From assembly GCA_903838565.1 (NCBI GenBank), contig CAILZB010000081.1, positions 1-64,000 of the forward strand: a DNA stretch of 64,000 nt. The letters run 5' to 3'. This document shows, one piece after another, positions 17,072 to 26,750 of the stretch (positions are counted from its first letter, which is position 1; every line of letters starts with the position of its first letter). Position numbers and translations under genes: made by a program. This stretch comes from an uncultured beta proteobacterium (lineage in GTDB: Bacteria > Pseudomonadota > Gammaproteobacteria > Burkholderiales > Burkholderiaceae_C). Under the pieces are notes generated by a model. It was not told the DNA's origin and searched no databases. It was given only the letters and a program-made list of their open reading frames with translations.

Positions 17072-17571
17072 GTGGCGCGCCGTTTCGCGTCGCGCCGCTC
17101 GGGGCTGAGCATGATCGCGCCGGTTTCAGCTCTGGGTCCGGGCAGTTGGATCAGTACTTCCGAGAGCAAGTCACGCAAGACATTCGTCGCAGAGTGACCG
17201 CCTGTTTTGTGGCGCTCGCCGAGCAGCAACGTGTTGCGGGCTACTACACCTTGGCATCGGCAAGCGTCCTGCTGAGAGACCTTCCCGGCAATATCGGAAA
17301 GAAGCTGCCGCGATACCCAACAGTACCCGCCGTGCGCATGGGACGCTTGGCGGTTGATCAGAAATTCAAAGGCCAGGGCTTGGGCGCAGCCCTGCTGGCT
17401 GATGCGCTTCATCGTTCAGTGCGCTCGGAAATCGCGGCCTACGCCTTACTTGTCGATGCGAAAGACGAACCCTCTGCAGCCTTCTACCGCCACCATGGCT
17501 TTATCGCCCTACCGATGATGCCGCTCACACTATTCTTGCCGTTTGCGACCGTGAAATCGTTGCTCACGTGA
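17068..17571 (+). CDS. GNAT acetyltransferase toxin (TacT/AtaT-like)
   Basis: A 167-residue GNAT fold. The acetyl-CoA binding segment is VRMGRLAVDQKFKGQGLGAA (about 90-109), with the R/Q-x-x-G-x-G/A loop in KGQGLGAALLADAL. A C-terminal DEPSAAFYRHHGFIALP completes the fold. Relatives paired with DUF1778 proteins acetylate the amino group of charged aminoacyl-tRNAs and stop translation; that target is known for the family and inferred here. It starts with GTG overlapping the antitoxin stop. Confidence 0.85.
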   Translation: MSGAPFRVAPLGAEHDRAGFSSGSGQLDQYFREQVTQDIRRRVTACFVALAEQQRVAGYYTLASASVLLRDLPGNIGKKLPRYPTVPAVRMGRLAVDQKFKGQGLGAALLADALHRSVRSEIAAYALLVDAKDEPSAAFYRHHGFIALPMMPLTLFLPFATVKSLLT

Positions 17572-17629
17572 CCCGCTGATCATGCTGTGATCCCGAGAAG
17601 CGTTGGGGCTAACGCCGTAGGAGATGGCT

Positions 17630-18037
17630 TCATCGGGACTGTCCGCTCGCCGGAAGCCGGACATCGCGCCCACGCGTCAGAGCTCGCTTTGCAAAGCGAG
17701 CATCAAAGGTGTACAAGCCCTCGTCGGCCTGACTGGCGGCTGCGTGCATGGCATCAGCAAAATCCAGTCCTGCGGCATAGTCGTCCAAAGCTTGCGCCAT
17801 CTGGGTCGCGTGCTCAAGCTGGACATTCGCCAAACCACATAACGTCAGCAGGGCCCGGTGAATATTTTCACGGGGCAATTTGTAGGCCGCGCGCAGCACC
17901 CATTCGACCTCCAACATCACCGATTTAGCAATAAACACACCCGCCCTGTGTCCCAGCAGGCGGCGCGCCTGGGGAACTTGCTGCGGATCGTCTTGCGTGA
18001 GGCATCGCACCAGCACGTTGGTGTCCAAAGCAATCAT
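17630..18037 (-). CDS. vapC: PIN-domain ribonuclease toxin VapC
   Basis: A 135-residue PIN domain. The acidic residues expected in the active site are seen: Asp in MIALDTNVLVR (residue 5), Glu in VMLEVEWVL (about 43) and Asp in GLDFADAMHAAAS (about 93-96). PIN toxins cut tRNA or rRNA in a magnesium-dependent way. Its ATG overlaps the stop of the AbrB-type antitoxin by 4 bp. It is convergent with the GNAT toxin at a 58-bp gap, so the two toxin-antitoxin operons end against each other. Confidence 0.88.
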   Translation of the reverse strand: MIALDTNVLVRCLTQDDPQQVPQARRLLGHRAGVFIAKSVMLEVEWVLRAAYKLPRENIHRALLTLCGLANVQLEHATQMAQALDDYAAGLDFADAMHAAASQADEGLYTFDARFAKRALTRGRDVRLPASGQSR

Positions 18038-18318
18038 GGCTTTTGACGCCGTGCGTCGGCGTCGAGTGCGCGGGCAATCGCCTCGTCTGAAAGGGCTGCC
18101 CCCCGATAGCCCGCGCTGCCCATGACGTCATCCAGACTGCTGGGCGCAAAGGCATCCAGTTTGGCGGGCCGCAGCAACAGGCCCTGCGCACACTCTTCCA
18201 CCACCAGGCTCATGCCCGCGTGCCATTGCCGCGCCTCCCGCAGTTCCTTGGGAATCACCACCTGGCCCTTGGTGGACAGCACCGTTGACCCGCGCCTGGA
18301 CGCTATCGCAGTAGACAT
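18034..18318 (-). CDS. vapB: AbrB/SpoVT-type antitoxin (VapB)
   Basis: A 94-residue antitoxin. The N-terminal swapped-hairpin AbrB fold shows STVLSTKGQVVIPKELREA (about 11-29), followed by LVVEECAQGLLLRPA. The C-terminal half (LSDEAIARALDADARRQKP) would wrap around VapC. It precedes vapC and overlaps it. Upstream at 18333-18372 a repeated GTAAGA and a palindrome-like CGGAACGTTACCG are candidate operator elements. Confidence 0.85.
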   Translation of the reverse strand: MSTAIASRRGSTVLSTKGQVVIPKELREARQWHAGMSLVVEECAQGLLLRPAKLDAFAPSSLDDVMGSAGYRGAALSDEAIARALDADARRQKP

Positions 18319-18332
18319 GACCCATCCTTTTC

Positions 18333-18372
18333 GTAAGACAAGGTAAGAATACCGTTTCGGAACGTTACCGTC
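18333..18372 (-). promoter_or_regulatory. Candidate vapBC operator
   Basis: GTAAGA occurs twice 11 bp apart (near 18335 and 18346), followed by CGGAACGTTACCG, an imperfect palindrome. The stretch lies directly upstream of vapB, where an AbrB-type antitoxin would bind. Visual assignment only. Confidence 0.3.
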
Positions 18373-18410
18373 AAATCATTCACGCGGCATGTCACGTACC
18401 CAGAGTCACA

Positions 18411-19739
18411 TCAGCGCTCCCTTGCCGCTTCCTGCGCCACCTTCTGCACCGGCGAGAGCAAATACTCCAGCACCGATCTCTTGCCCTGGTGAATCTCGGC
18501 CTGCACCACCATGCCGGGCGTGAGCTTGAGTTTTTCGCCTTTGCCCGAGGTCAGCTCCTGCGACTCCAGTTGCAGCAGCGCCTTGTAGCTCTGCGGGCTC
18601 TGGCCCTGGGCGTTGGCGCGCTGCGGATCGTTCGCGGCCGAGTCCGCGCCCACGACCTGCACCACGCCTTCGAGCAGGCCGTACTTCTGGAAGGGATAGG
18701 CCTGCAGCTTGAGTCGCACCTTCTGCCCCGGCACCACAAAGCCCACGTCCTCATTCTTGATCGCCACTTCGGCGATCAGCGGCTCGTTGCGCGGCACGAT
18801 GTTGAGCAGCACCGCGCCGGGCTGCACCACCGCGCCGGGTGTGGCGGTGATCATGTCTTTCACGGTGCCGGCCTCGGTCGCCTTGAGTTCCAGCAGCCCC
18901 GACTTGTAGGCCTGTTTTTGCAGCTCGCCGTGGGTGCGCTCCTGCTGGGATTGCATGTCCATGCGTTCGTTGCGCAACTGGCTGCGGTAGTTCGACCGGA
19001 TCTGCGCCAGCTTGGCCCGCGACTGATCGATGGCCGCACTCAACGCCGCCACGTTGGACTGCTGGCTCTTGAGCTCCTGCTCTTTCTCGATCTTTTCCCG
19101 CAGCTTGTCGTTCGCGCCCAGCGCGCTGACGAAGCCTTCCTTCACCAGCTGCTCATGCGAGTTCGCCGCCTGTTGATACAGCGGCACCGTGGCCTGCAGT
19201 TTGGCCAGTTGCTGCTGCGCCGAGTTCAGCTCGTGCTGCGAACGCTCCAGTGTGGCCTGCTCCTGGTACAGCGCGTCCTGGTAACTCTGGCGGTGCGACT
19301 GATACTGGGCCAGCACCTGAGCAGCCACGCCGCCCGGATCGCTGGGCTTGAGTTGCAGTGGTGCATCCTTCAGTTCGGCGTCGATGCGGCGCAGGCTCAA
19401 GTCCTTCAGCGCAGCGTCGGCGTTGAGCGTGCCCATGTCGGCGCTGGCGGTGGTGGCGTCCATGCGCAGCAGCACCTGGCCGGCGGCGACTTCATCGCCT
19501 TCGCGCACCAGCACTTCGCGCACGATACCGCCTTCAGCAGGCTGCAACACGCGGCTGTAGTTGCGCGGCACCAGGCGCCCGTCGGCACTGGCAATGATGT
19601 CGAGTTGCCCCCAGGTGGCCCAGGCCGCCAGCGCAGCAAACAAGGCCATGGTGACACGGCCCACCGTGCGCGGCAGGCGCGCAGGCGGTTTCTCCTGCAT
19701 CGCGAGCAGGTCGGGGGCAAAGTCCTGGGCAGAGCTCAT
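18411..19739 (-). CDS. HlyD-family type I secretion membrane fusion protein
   Basis: A 442-residue periplasmic adaptor. It has a short cytoplasmic N-terminus, one membrane helix (about 26-46, VTMALFAALAAWATWGQLDI) and a lipoyl-like half (GRLVPRNYSRVLQPAEGGIV). A long coiled-coil hairpin rich in Gln, Ala and Glu covers about residues 110-270. The C-terminal half has the HlyD beta-barrel, with KLTPGMVVQAEIHQGKRSVL and a final LLSPVQKVAQEAARER. Such proteins link the exporter ATPase to TolC. It is closest in style to LapC. It lies 130 bp behind the exporter-adhesin fusion on the same strand. No outer-membrane partner is in the window. Confidence 0.92.
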   Translation of the reverse strand: MSSAQDFAPDLLAMQEKPPARLPRTVGRVTMALFAALAAWATWGQLDIIASADGRLVPRNYSRVLQPAEGGIVREVLVREGDEVAAGQVLLRMDATTASADMGTLNADAALKDLSLRRIDAELKDAPLQLKPSDPGGVAAQVLAQYQSHRQSYQDALYQEQATLERSQHELNSAQQQLAKLQATVPLYQQAANSHEQLVKEGFVSALGANDKLREKIEKEQELKSQQSNVAALSAAIDQSRAKLAQIRSNYRSQLRNERMDMQSQQERTHGELQKQAYKSGLLELKATEAGTVKDMITATPGAVVQPGAVLLNIVPRNEPLIAEVAIKNEDVGFVVPGQKVRLKLQAYPFQKYGLLEGVVQVVGADSAANDPQRANAQGQSPQSYKALLQLESQELTSGKGEKLKLTPGMVVQAEIHQGKRSVLEYLLSPVQKVAQEAARER

Positions 19740-19770
19740 GAAAGCTCCCCTGACGGTCTGGCAAGCCCCG

Positions 19771-19864
19771 CCCTCACCCCTGCCCTCTCCCGCAAGCGGG
19801 CGAGGGAGATGAATGCAGCGCCTTGCTCCCTCTCCGCGCCGGGGGGAGAGGGTTGGGGTGAGGG
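19771..19864. repeat. 94-bp REP-like palindromic element
   Basis: The two ends are inverted copies: CCCTCACCCC-TG-CCCTCTCCC at the left, and its reverse with two mismatches at the right (GGGAGAGGG-TT-GGGGTGAGGG). An inner pair, CTCCCGCAAGCGGGCGAGGGAG, makes a small hairpin. This kind of CCCTCACCCC-type repeat is widespread in proteobacterial intergenic regions. Here it fills the gap between the adhesin stop and the hlyD-type start. Confidence 0.75.
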
Positions 19865-19869
19865 TCGAG

Positions 19870-20286
19870 TCAACTCAACCATATCGACCCCAGTTCAACT
19901 TGGGCGCGAGGTTTGACGCCTTGCCATTGGGTGCTGCCCGCAGCCACACTGGACTGCGCGGCCATCAAGCCGATGCCGGCAAGCGTTCCCGTGTTGGCGT
20001 ACTGGAAGCTCAGGTCGCCGCCCAGTGCCTGGGTACTGGAGCCACTCAGATGGGCGTCGAGCAGCTTGTTCATCGCCGCCCAGCCACTGGCATTGCTGGC
20101 GTTTTGCGCCACCGCCGCATCAAAGTTCTGCACCAGCTTGGCAAAGTCGAAGACTTCGACCGGCTGTCCGGCCGGGTTCGAAGGATCGTTGGGCTGGTAG
20201 CCACCAGCGGCGCCAATGATCTGCAGTTGCGACACGGTCTTGACGGGCGTTGCGCCATACCAGTTTTGCAGCGTGAGGCTGCCCCC
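19870..20286 (-). pseudogene. Adhesin C-terminus in a shifted frame
   Basis: About 138 residues continue the adhesin in another frame: [20 protein letters not shown], then a stretch with [20 protein letters not shown] and the hydrophobic, glycine-rich end LGGDLSFQYANTGTLAGIGL typical of RTX protein C-termini that carry the type I secretion signal. In the preceding frame the protein reaches MVSITG at a run of five C (20282-20286 on the plus strand). Adding one base there joins MVSIT to [11 protein letters not shown] without interruption. This is either a recent frameshift or a homopolymer sequencing error. Confidence 0.75.
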
Positions 20287-23200
20287 GTGATCGACACCAT
20301 CTGACCCGAACCCGCGTTGCCGGGGCTGCCGGAGTTGCGACACGCAAAGTTTGCGCTCCAGATGCCATCGGTGCTGGTGAGCAGGGTGTCGTTGCCGGCG
20401 CCGCCTTGCACCAGATCAACGCCGCTGCCACCGGTGAGGATGTCATTGCCTGCGCCACCGTTCACGGTGTCGTTACCGGCGCCGCCGTCCAACCGGTCGT
20501 CGCCAGCGCTGCCCACGATGTTGTTGTTGCCGCCGTCGCCCGTGATAACGACGCCAGCAGCGGGTGCCACGCTGAGCGCGAAGTTGCTGCCCACGCTCGC
20601 GCCGGCGCTGTCGGACGCGGTGATACTGAGGCTCACGCTGCCCACGGCGCTGTGGGGCGGCGTGCCGCTGAAGCTGTGTGTGGCCGCATTGAAACTCAGC
20701 CAGCCCGGCAACGCCGTACCGTCAGCCAAGGCGGCAGAATAAGTCAGTGTGTCACCCACGTCCACGTCGGCAAAGGTGTTGCCGGGCACAACGTAAGTCC
20801 AGACCGAATTCTCCTGCGCACTTTGGTTGAGCAGTGCCAGCGCGACAGTCGGCGCGTCATTCACTGGAGTCACATTGAAACTCAGCGTACTCGGCACGGC
20901 GGCCAAGCTGCCAGCTTGGTCCTTCACCGAGAAGTTCAGGCTGGCCAAGTTTGCCCCATTGGCATTAGCGGCAGGAATGAACGTGAGGCTGGCGATGCTG
21001 GCCGCCGCGATCACCTGACCGGCCGTGACGGCAACCCCACGCAGCGTGAGGCTGCCAGCCGCAGGCAGGCCGTCGATGCGCACACCGCTCATGCTGTCGC
21101 CCACATCTACATCGGTGAAACCAAAGTCCGCGGCACTCAAGGTGTAGGCGGTATCTTCATTGGTCGTCAGAACCTTGTTGGTGCCAGCCGGCGCATCGTT
21201 CACCGGAGTCACATCGAAACTCAGCGTGCTCGGGCCCGCTGCAAAACTGCCAGCTTGGTCCTTCACCGAGAAGTTCAGGCTGGCGCAGTTGGTGCCATTG
21301 GCATTGGCAGCCGGGGTGAACGTCAAGCTGCCGAGGCTGGCTGCCGCAATGACCTGACCCGCCGTGACGGAAACACCGCCCAGCGTGAGGCTGCCAGCCG
21401 CAGGCAGGCTGTCGATGCGCACACCGCTCAACGTGTCGCCCACATCTACATCGATGAAACCGAAGTCTGCAGATGTCAAGGTGTAGGCGGTATCTTCATT
21501 GGTCGTCAGAACCTTGTTGGCTCCCGTGGGCGCATCGTTCACCGCCGTCACGTTGAAGGAGAGCGTGTTCGGGCTAACGGCAAACGCGCCCGACTGATCC
21601 TTCACTGAGAAGTCGAAGCTGGTGCAGTTGGCTCCGTTGGCGTTGGCCGCCGGTGTGAAGGTCAAGCCGCCCAGATTAACCGTCGCTATCACTTGACCGG
21701 CGGTGACGGCAACACCACCCAGCGTGAGACTTCCGGCGGTCGGCAGGCTGTCGATGCGCACACCACTCATGCTGTCGCCCACATCCACATCGCTGAAACC
21801 AAAGTCCGCAGCACTCAAGGTGTAGGCCGTGTCTTCGTTGGTTGTGACGACCTTGTCGGCTCCGTTCGGCGCGTCGTTGGTATTGGCCACCGTCAGATTA
21901 AAACTGCCGCTTACGCTGGCGCCAGCGTTGTCTGTGGCAGTGACCTTGAGGCTTAGGCCGCCGACGTCGCTGTTGGTCGGTGTACCGCTGAATGTTTGGG
22001 TCGCACCATTGAAGCGCACCCAGCTTGGCAAGCTGCTGCCGTCGCCCAGAGACGCGGCATACGTCAGCGTGTCGCCGGCATCCACGTCGGCGAAGGTGTT
22101 GCCGGGAATGACGTAGCTCCATGAAGCGTCTTCCGCTGCGCTTTGATCCAACAGCGCCATCGCAACGGTGGGTGCATCATTCACCGGCGTCACGTCGAAG
22201 CTCAAGGTGTTCGGACTGGCCGCAAATGCACCGGCTGAATCCTTCACCGAGAAATCGAGGCTGGCGCAGTTGGCTCCGTTGGCGTTGGCAGCTGGTGTGA
22301 AGGTCAAGCCGCCCAGATTAACCGTCGCTATCACCTGACCGGCGGTGACGGCAACACCACCCAGCGTGAGACTTCCAGCGGTCGGCAGGCTGTCGATGCG
22401 CACGCCGCTCATGCTGTCGCCCACATCCACGTCGGCAAAGTCAAAGTCCGCCGCGCTCAAGCTGTAAGGCGTATCTTCATTGGTCGTGACCAGCTTGTCG
22501 GCTCCCGTGGGCGCATCGTTCACCGCCGTCACGTTGAAGCTCAGCGTGTTCGGACTGGCATCGAATGCACCGGCCTGATCCTTCACCGAGAAACTGAAGC
22601 TGGCGTAGTTGACTCCGCTGGCGTTGGCTTCCGGAGTGAACGTCAAGCTGCCGAGGCTGGCCGCGGTAATCACCTGCCCCCCTGTGACGGCAACACCGCC
22701 CAGCGTGAGGCTGCCCTTGAGCGCGTTGATGGTCTTGGCAAAGTGCTCTGCCGTTTCTGCGTCGAGCGCGCTGGTGGCTTCGTCGAAGATCAGCACCTTG
22801 GGACGCTTGAGCAGGGCGCGCGCAATCGCCAGGCGCTGCTTCTGACCGCCCGACAGGCCGGCGCCGCGCTCGCCGATGGGCGTCTGGTAGCCCTGCGGCA
22901 GGGCTTCGATGGTGGAATGGATCTCGGCCATCTGGCAGGCCTGCACGATCTGCTCGAAGCTGGCGTGCGGGTTGGCCATCAGCAGGTTGTCGTAGATGCT
23001 GCCGCTGAACAGCATGGTCTCTTGCGGCACCACGCCGAAGGTGACGCGCAGCTCGTTCGCGCTCAGATGCCGGATGTCGATGCCGTCGAGCAGGATCCGC
23101 CCCTGTGTTGGCGCATAAAAGCCCAGCAGCAGCTTGGCCAGCGTGCTCTTGCCCGAGCCGCTGGGTCCCATCAGGGCAATGGTTCGGCCCGGCGCGATGG

Positions 23201-24764
23201 TGAGCGAGAGGTTCTGGTACAGATAGGGCAAGTCGTCGGCGTAGCGAAACGCCAGTTGGTCGATCACGATGTGCCCGCTGCCGGCGCTGCGACGGCTGGG
23301 CATGACGCTGTAGGGCTCAGCCGGTGCGTTCATCACGTCGCCCAGTCGCTCCACGGCCAGGCTGGCCTGCTGGAACTGCTGCCACAAACCCACCATGCGC
23401 ATTAGCGGCTGGCTGAGCTTGCCCGCGAACATCTGAAACGCCACCAGCATGCCGATGGTGAAGACGCTCGCCGCACCCGACGCGTCGGTGCCCGGGTGCA
23501 TCACGATCCAGGCACCCACCAGCAGGATCAAGAGCGTCATGGCCTGCTCCAGCGTGGAGGCGATAACGTTGTAGGTGTTGCCGATCTGCTTGGTCTTGAA
23601 GCCCGAGTGCAGGTAGCTGGCCAGATAGCCCGAGTACTTGGCCTGGAGCTGAGGTTCGAACTGCAGGCTCTTGACGGTCTCAAAGCCGGCGATGTATTCG
23701 GTCAGGAACGCCTGGTTGCGCGCGCCCAGCAAGAACTGTTCGTTCAAGCGCGTTTGAAACACCGGCGCCACCAGCGCCGACAACAGCGTGATCAGCGCCA
23801 GCATGGCCAGCGCGATCAGTGTGAGCGTGACCGAGTAATAGAACATGATGGCCACCGCCACCAGCAGGAACGGGATGTCCAGGATCAGCGTGACGGCGGC
23901 CGAGCTGACGAACTCGCGGATGGTTTCCACACCGTGCAGGCGCGCGGCCACCACGCCCGTGGGGCGGTGCTGAAAGTAGCGCGGCGGCAGCTTGAACAGG
24001 TGCTCGAACACGGTGGCCGCGAGCACGGCGTCGACGCGGTTGCCGGTGTGCAGCACCAGGTATTGGCGCACCCAGGTGAGCGTGGCGCTGGCCAGCATGA
24101 AGATGCCCATGCCCAGCGCCACGGCGATGAGCGTGCTGTCGGTGCGGTGCACCACCACCTTGTCGATGATGGCCTGGGTGAACAGCGGCAAGCCCAGCGC
24201 CAGCAGTTGCAGCACTAGGCTGGCCCAGAGCACGTCGCGCCAGACGGCCTTGTGCTTGAGCAGTTCGGGGATGAACCAGGCAAAGCCGAAGTGTCCCGCA
24301 GCGCCCGGCTGCGCGCTCGCCGACGCCGCCACGGCATCGGGGTCGCTCACGGCTTCGATCTGGGCTTGCAGCAGCAAGGCCTGGCCGCCGTAGCGCGCGC
24401 CGAAGGCGTCCAGCGTTTCGGTGCTGGGGCTGTTGCTGCCGGCAGGGATCCAGGTGATGCTGTCGGCGCTGGCGCTGATCAACAGGCCCAGCGTGGTGTG
24501 GCGCTCGGCGTCGTCGTCGCCCTGGTCCGCCGTGCTGAGCAGCAGAAACGCCGGCGCGCGCGTGGCTCCGAATTGCGCTACATCAACACTCTCCAGCCTT
24601 GCCTGAAAGCCCAAGGCCCGCGCCGCGCTGATCAAGGTCGCGGTGGTGTAGGGCGGCGCAAACTGCTTGAGCAGCAAGCCCGCATCGAAGGGCTTGCCCT
24701 GCAGCGCGCACGCCGACCCCAAAGCCCAGGCCAGATCCCTCGCACTGATGGCATTGCGCTCCAT
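20070..24764 (-). CDS. In-frame fusion: type I secretion ATPase (truncated NBD) to RTX adhesin repeats
   Basis: Residues 1 to about 683 are a LapB/HlyB-type exporter. It has a C39-like domain without a catalytic Cys (1-140), six membrane helices (about 165-440) and a nucleotide-binding domain with Walker A ([11 protein letters not shown]), the Q-loop ([11 protein letters not shown]), the signature LSGGQKQR and Walker B ([14 protein letters not shown]). The domain breaks off at KTINALKG, before the switch histidine. It passes directly into [16 protein letters not shown], the middle of an adhesin repeat. Then come VCBS-type repeats with [15 protein letters not shown], two cadherin-like modules and RTX nonapeptides (GGAGNDTVN). 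The frame given ends in a shifted tail; the true C-terminus is at 19870-20286. As it stands, ATP hydrolysis should be impaired. Misassembly in repeats is a real alternative. Confidence 0.8.
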   Translation of the reverse strand: MERNAISARDLAWALGSACALQGKPFDAGLLLKQFAPPYTTATLISAARALGFQARLESVDVAQFGATRAPAFLLLSTADQGDDDAERHTTLGLLISASADSITWIPAGSNSPSTETLDAFGARYGGQALLLQAQIEAVSDPDAVAASASAQPGAAGHFGFAWFIPELLKHKAVWRDVLWASLVLQLLALGLPLFTQAIIDKVVVHRTDSTLIAVALGMGIFMLASATLTWVRQYLVLHTGNRVDAVLAATVFEHLFKLPPRYFQHRPTGVVAARLHGVETIREFVSSAAVTLILDIPFLLVAVAIMFYYSVTLTLIALAMLALITLLSALVAPVFQTRLNEQFLLGARNQAFLTEYIAGFETVKSLQFEPQLQAKYSGYLASYLHSGFKTKQIGNTYNVIASTLEQAMTLLILLVGAWIVMHPGTDASGAASVFTIGMLVAFQMFAGKLSQPLMRMVGLWQQFQQASLAVERLGDVMNAPAEPYSVMPSRRSAGSGHIVIDQLAFRYADDLPYLYQNLSLTIAPGRTIALMGPSGSGKSTLAKLLLGFYAPTQGRILLDGIDIRHLSANELRVTFGVVPQETMLFSGSIYDNLLMANPHASFEQIVQACQMAEIHSTIEALPQGYQTPIGERGAGLSGGQKQRLAIARALLKRPKVLIFDEATSALDAETAEHFAKTINALKGSLTLGGVAVTGGQVITAASLGSLTFTPEANASGVNYASFSFSVKDQAGAFDASPNTLSFNVTAVNDAPTGADKLVTTNEDTPYSLSAADFDFADVDVGDSMSGVRIDSLPTAGSLTLGGVAVTAGQVIATVNLGGLTFTPAANANGANCASLDFSVKDSAGAFAASPNTLSFDVTPVNDAPTVAMALLDQSAAEDASWSYVIPGNTFADVDAGDTLTYAASLGDGSSLPSWVRFNGATQTFSGTPTNSDVGGLSLKVTATDNAGASVSGSFNLTVANTNDAPNGADKVVTTNEDTAYTLSAADFGFSDVDVGDSMSGVRIDSLPTAGSLTLGGVAVTAGQVIATVNLGGLTFTPAANANGANCTSFDFSVKDQSGAFAVSPNTLSFNVTAVNDAPTGANKVLTTNEDTAYTLTSADFGFIDVDVGDTLSGVRIDSLPAAGSLTLGGVSVTAGQVIAAASLGSLTFTPAANANGTNCASLNFSVKDQAGSFAAGPSTLSFDVTPVNDAPAGTNKVLTTNEDTAYTLSAADFGFTDVDVGDSMSGVRIDGLPAAGSLTLRGVAVTAGQVIAAASIASLTFIPAANANGANLASLNFSVKDQAGSLAAVPSTLSFNVTPVNDAPTVALALLNQSAQENSVWTYVVPGNTFADVDVGDTLTYSAALADGTALPGWLSFNAATHSFSGTPPHSAVGSVSLSITASDSAGASVGSNFALSVAPAAGVVITGDGGNNNIVGSAGDDRLDGGAGNDTVNGGAGNDILTGGSGVDLVQGGAGNDTLLTSTDGIWSANFACRNSGSPGNAGSGQMVSITGAASRCKTGMAQRPSRPCRNCRSLAPLVATSPTILRTRPDSRSKSSTLPSWCRTLMRRWRKTPAMPVAGRR
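20360..20545 (-). repeat. RTX calcium-binding nonapeptide repeats
   Basis: The encoded sequence from [19 protein letters not shown] through [27 protein letters not shown] and GGAGNDTLL is a short beta-roll of about six nonapeptides that bind calcium and drive folding after export. It lies near the adhesin C-terminus, as usual for type I secretion substrates. Confidence 0.9.
20860..22715 (-). repeat. Tandem adhesin modules of about 110 residues
   Basis: Four and a half VCBS-like units of about 330 bp share the core [45 protein letters not shown] and FSVKDQAG, each ending near NDAP. One cadherin-like module (about 21870-22170, [20 protein letters not shown]) lies between them and a second follows at 20545-20860. 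The DNA copies are very similar, so recombination or assembly collapse between units is easy. The most upstream unit is cut at its start by the exporter sequence at about 22715. Confidence 0.85.
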
Positions 24765-24777
24765 GTACCCCCCTGTG

Positions 24778-24820
24778 ACAACCTCCCCGAAAGGGGATGT
24801 TGTAATTAATATGATTACAT
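24778..24820 (-). promoter_or_regulatory. 5' leader hairpin and AT palindrome upstream of the exporter gene
   Basis: ACAAC-CT-CCCC-GAAA-GGGG-AT-GTTGT (24778-24803) forms a hairpin ending 13 bp before the start codon at 24764. Next to it, GTAATTAATATGATTAC (24803-24819) is palindrome-like with GTAAT/ATTAC arms and could be an operator or part of the promoter. Both are seen directly; function is inferred. Confidence 0.4.
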
Positions 24821-24938
24821 ATTCTCACAAGTTGATACATTCAGGCAAGCGCTTTTGCCGGGCGAAGTCCTGCGACCGGATAAATGCGTCAGACGGCCTG
24901 GTTTCTCCGGAGTGGCGCGGGCGCGCGCCCAACAAAAA

Positions 24939-24971
24939 GGCCCCGATTCGCCATCGCGGCGAATCGGGGCC
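24939..24971 (-). terminator. aceA: Intrinsic terminator downstream of aceA
   Basis: A perfect 14-bp stem GGCCCCGATTCGCC/GGCGAATCGGGGCC with a 5-base loop is followed on the minus strand by TTTTTGTTGG. It lies 215 bp past the aceA stop, beyond the inverted-repeat element at 25022-25190. Confidence 0.85.
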
Positions 24972-25021
24972 AGGTGTCTCCGTGCACCATCCGATCAAGT
25001 CGGATGGCTTGGGTGGCGCAG

Positions 25022-25185
25022 CCTAGTACTCCAACCCAGAAATATCGAAACATGAAAGCGCGCCTTCGCACCCATGCCGTTGTTGCAAATGCTCGCCATA
25101 GCCGCCGCTATGTCTGCGCTTTGCGCCTAGGCCTGAGCGCGAATCCATCACTTTCTTTGCGTTCCTCTACTTCTGTGTCGGAGTA

Positions 25186-25190
<5 letters not shown>
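25022..25190. repeat. 169-bp inverted-repeat (MITE-like) element at the aceA stop codon
   Basis: The two ends are inverted copies of 19 bases with two mismatches: CTAGTACTCCAACCCAGAA at 25022-25040 and CTAGTACTCCGACACAGAA on the minus strand from 25190. Inside, GCAAA...CATAGC pairs with GCTATG...TTTGC around the centre (about 25084-25122), so the whole stretch can fold on itself. The right end overlaps the aceA TAG. There is no open frame of interest. It looks like a small non-autonomous mobile element or a long 3' UTR structure; I saw no second copy in the window. Confidence 0.6.
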
Positions 25191-26502
<1,312 letters not shown>

Positions 26503-26566
26503 GGTGTCACTCCGTACGTTGGTTGAAAAATTCGCATCAGAAAGCGATGGCGACAGGCTAATTCTA

Positions 26567-26610
26567 AGTCTTCTATAAGACTTGTGAAAATCTTATGTCT
26601 TATACAAGAG
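26567..26610 (-). promoter_or_regulatory. Two palindromic operator-like sites upstream of aceA
   Basis: AGTCTTCTATAAGACT at 26567-26582 is a palindrome apart from its centre, and TCTTATACAAGA at 26599-26610 is a second, similar site centred about 30 bp away. Both contain a CTTnTATAAG-like core. The placement 65-110 bp before the aceA start and the regular spacing suggest a dimeric regulator; which one cannot be told from the sequence. Confidence 0.5.
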
Positions 26611-26750
26611 ATAAATTTAACCGTTATTTTTCAATGACTTACGCGAGCAATACCTCTATATGAAATTCAATTTCCTGTATCGAGAAATTTTCTTGCGGTG
26701 CAACAAATGAATATTTCTTATTGTGAAACCTGTATTTTGCACAGCGGAAT
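26611..26750. other. AT-rich intergenic stretch between aceA promoter region and the GS-type gene
   Basis: Much more AT-rich than its surroundings. It contains a weak hairpin AATTTC...GAAATT at 26669-26689. No coding frame is seen. It would be the aceA upstream region and the 3' flank of the glutamine-synthetase-type gene. Confidence 0.4.

Noticed and set aside
20860..22715. DNA repeats of about 330 bp considered as a satellite or mobile repeat
   Set aside because: They keep one reading frame and encode adhesin modules ending in NDAP.
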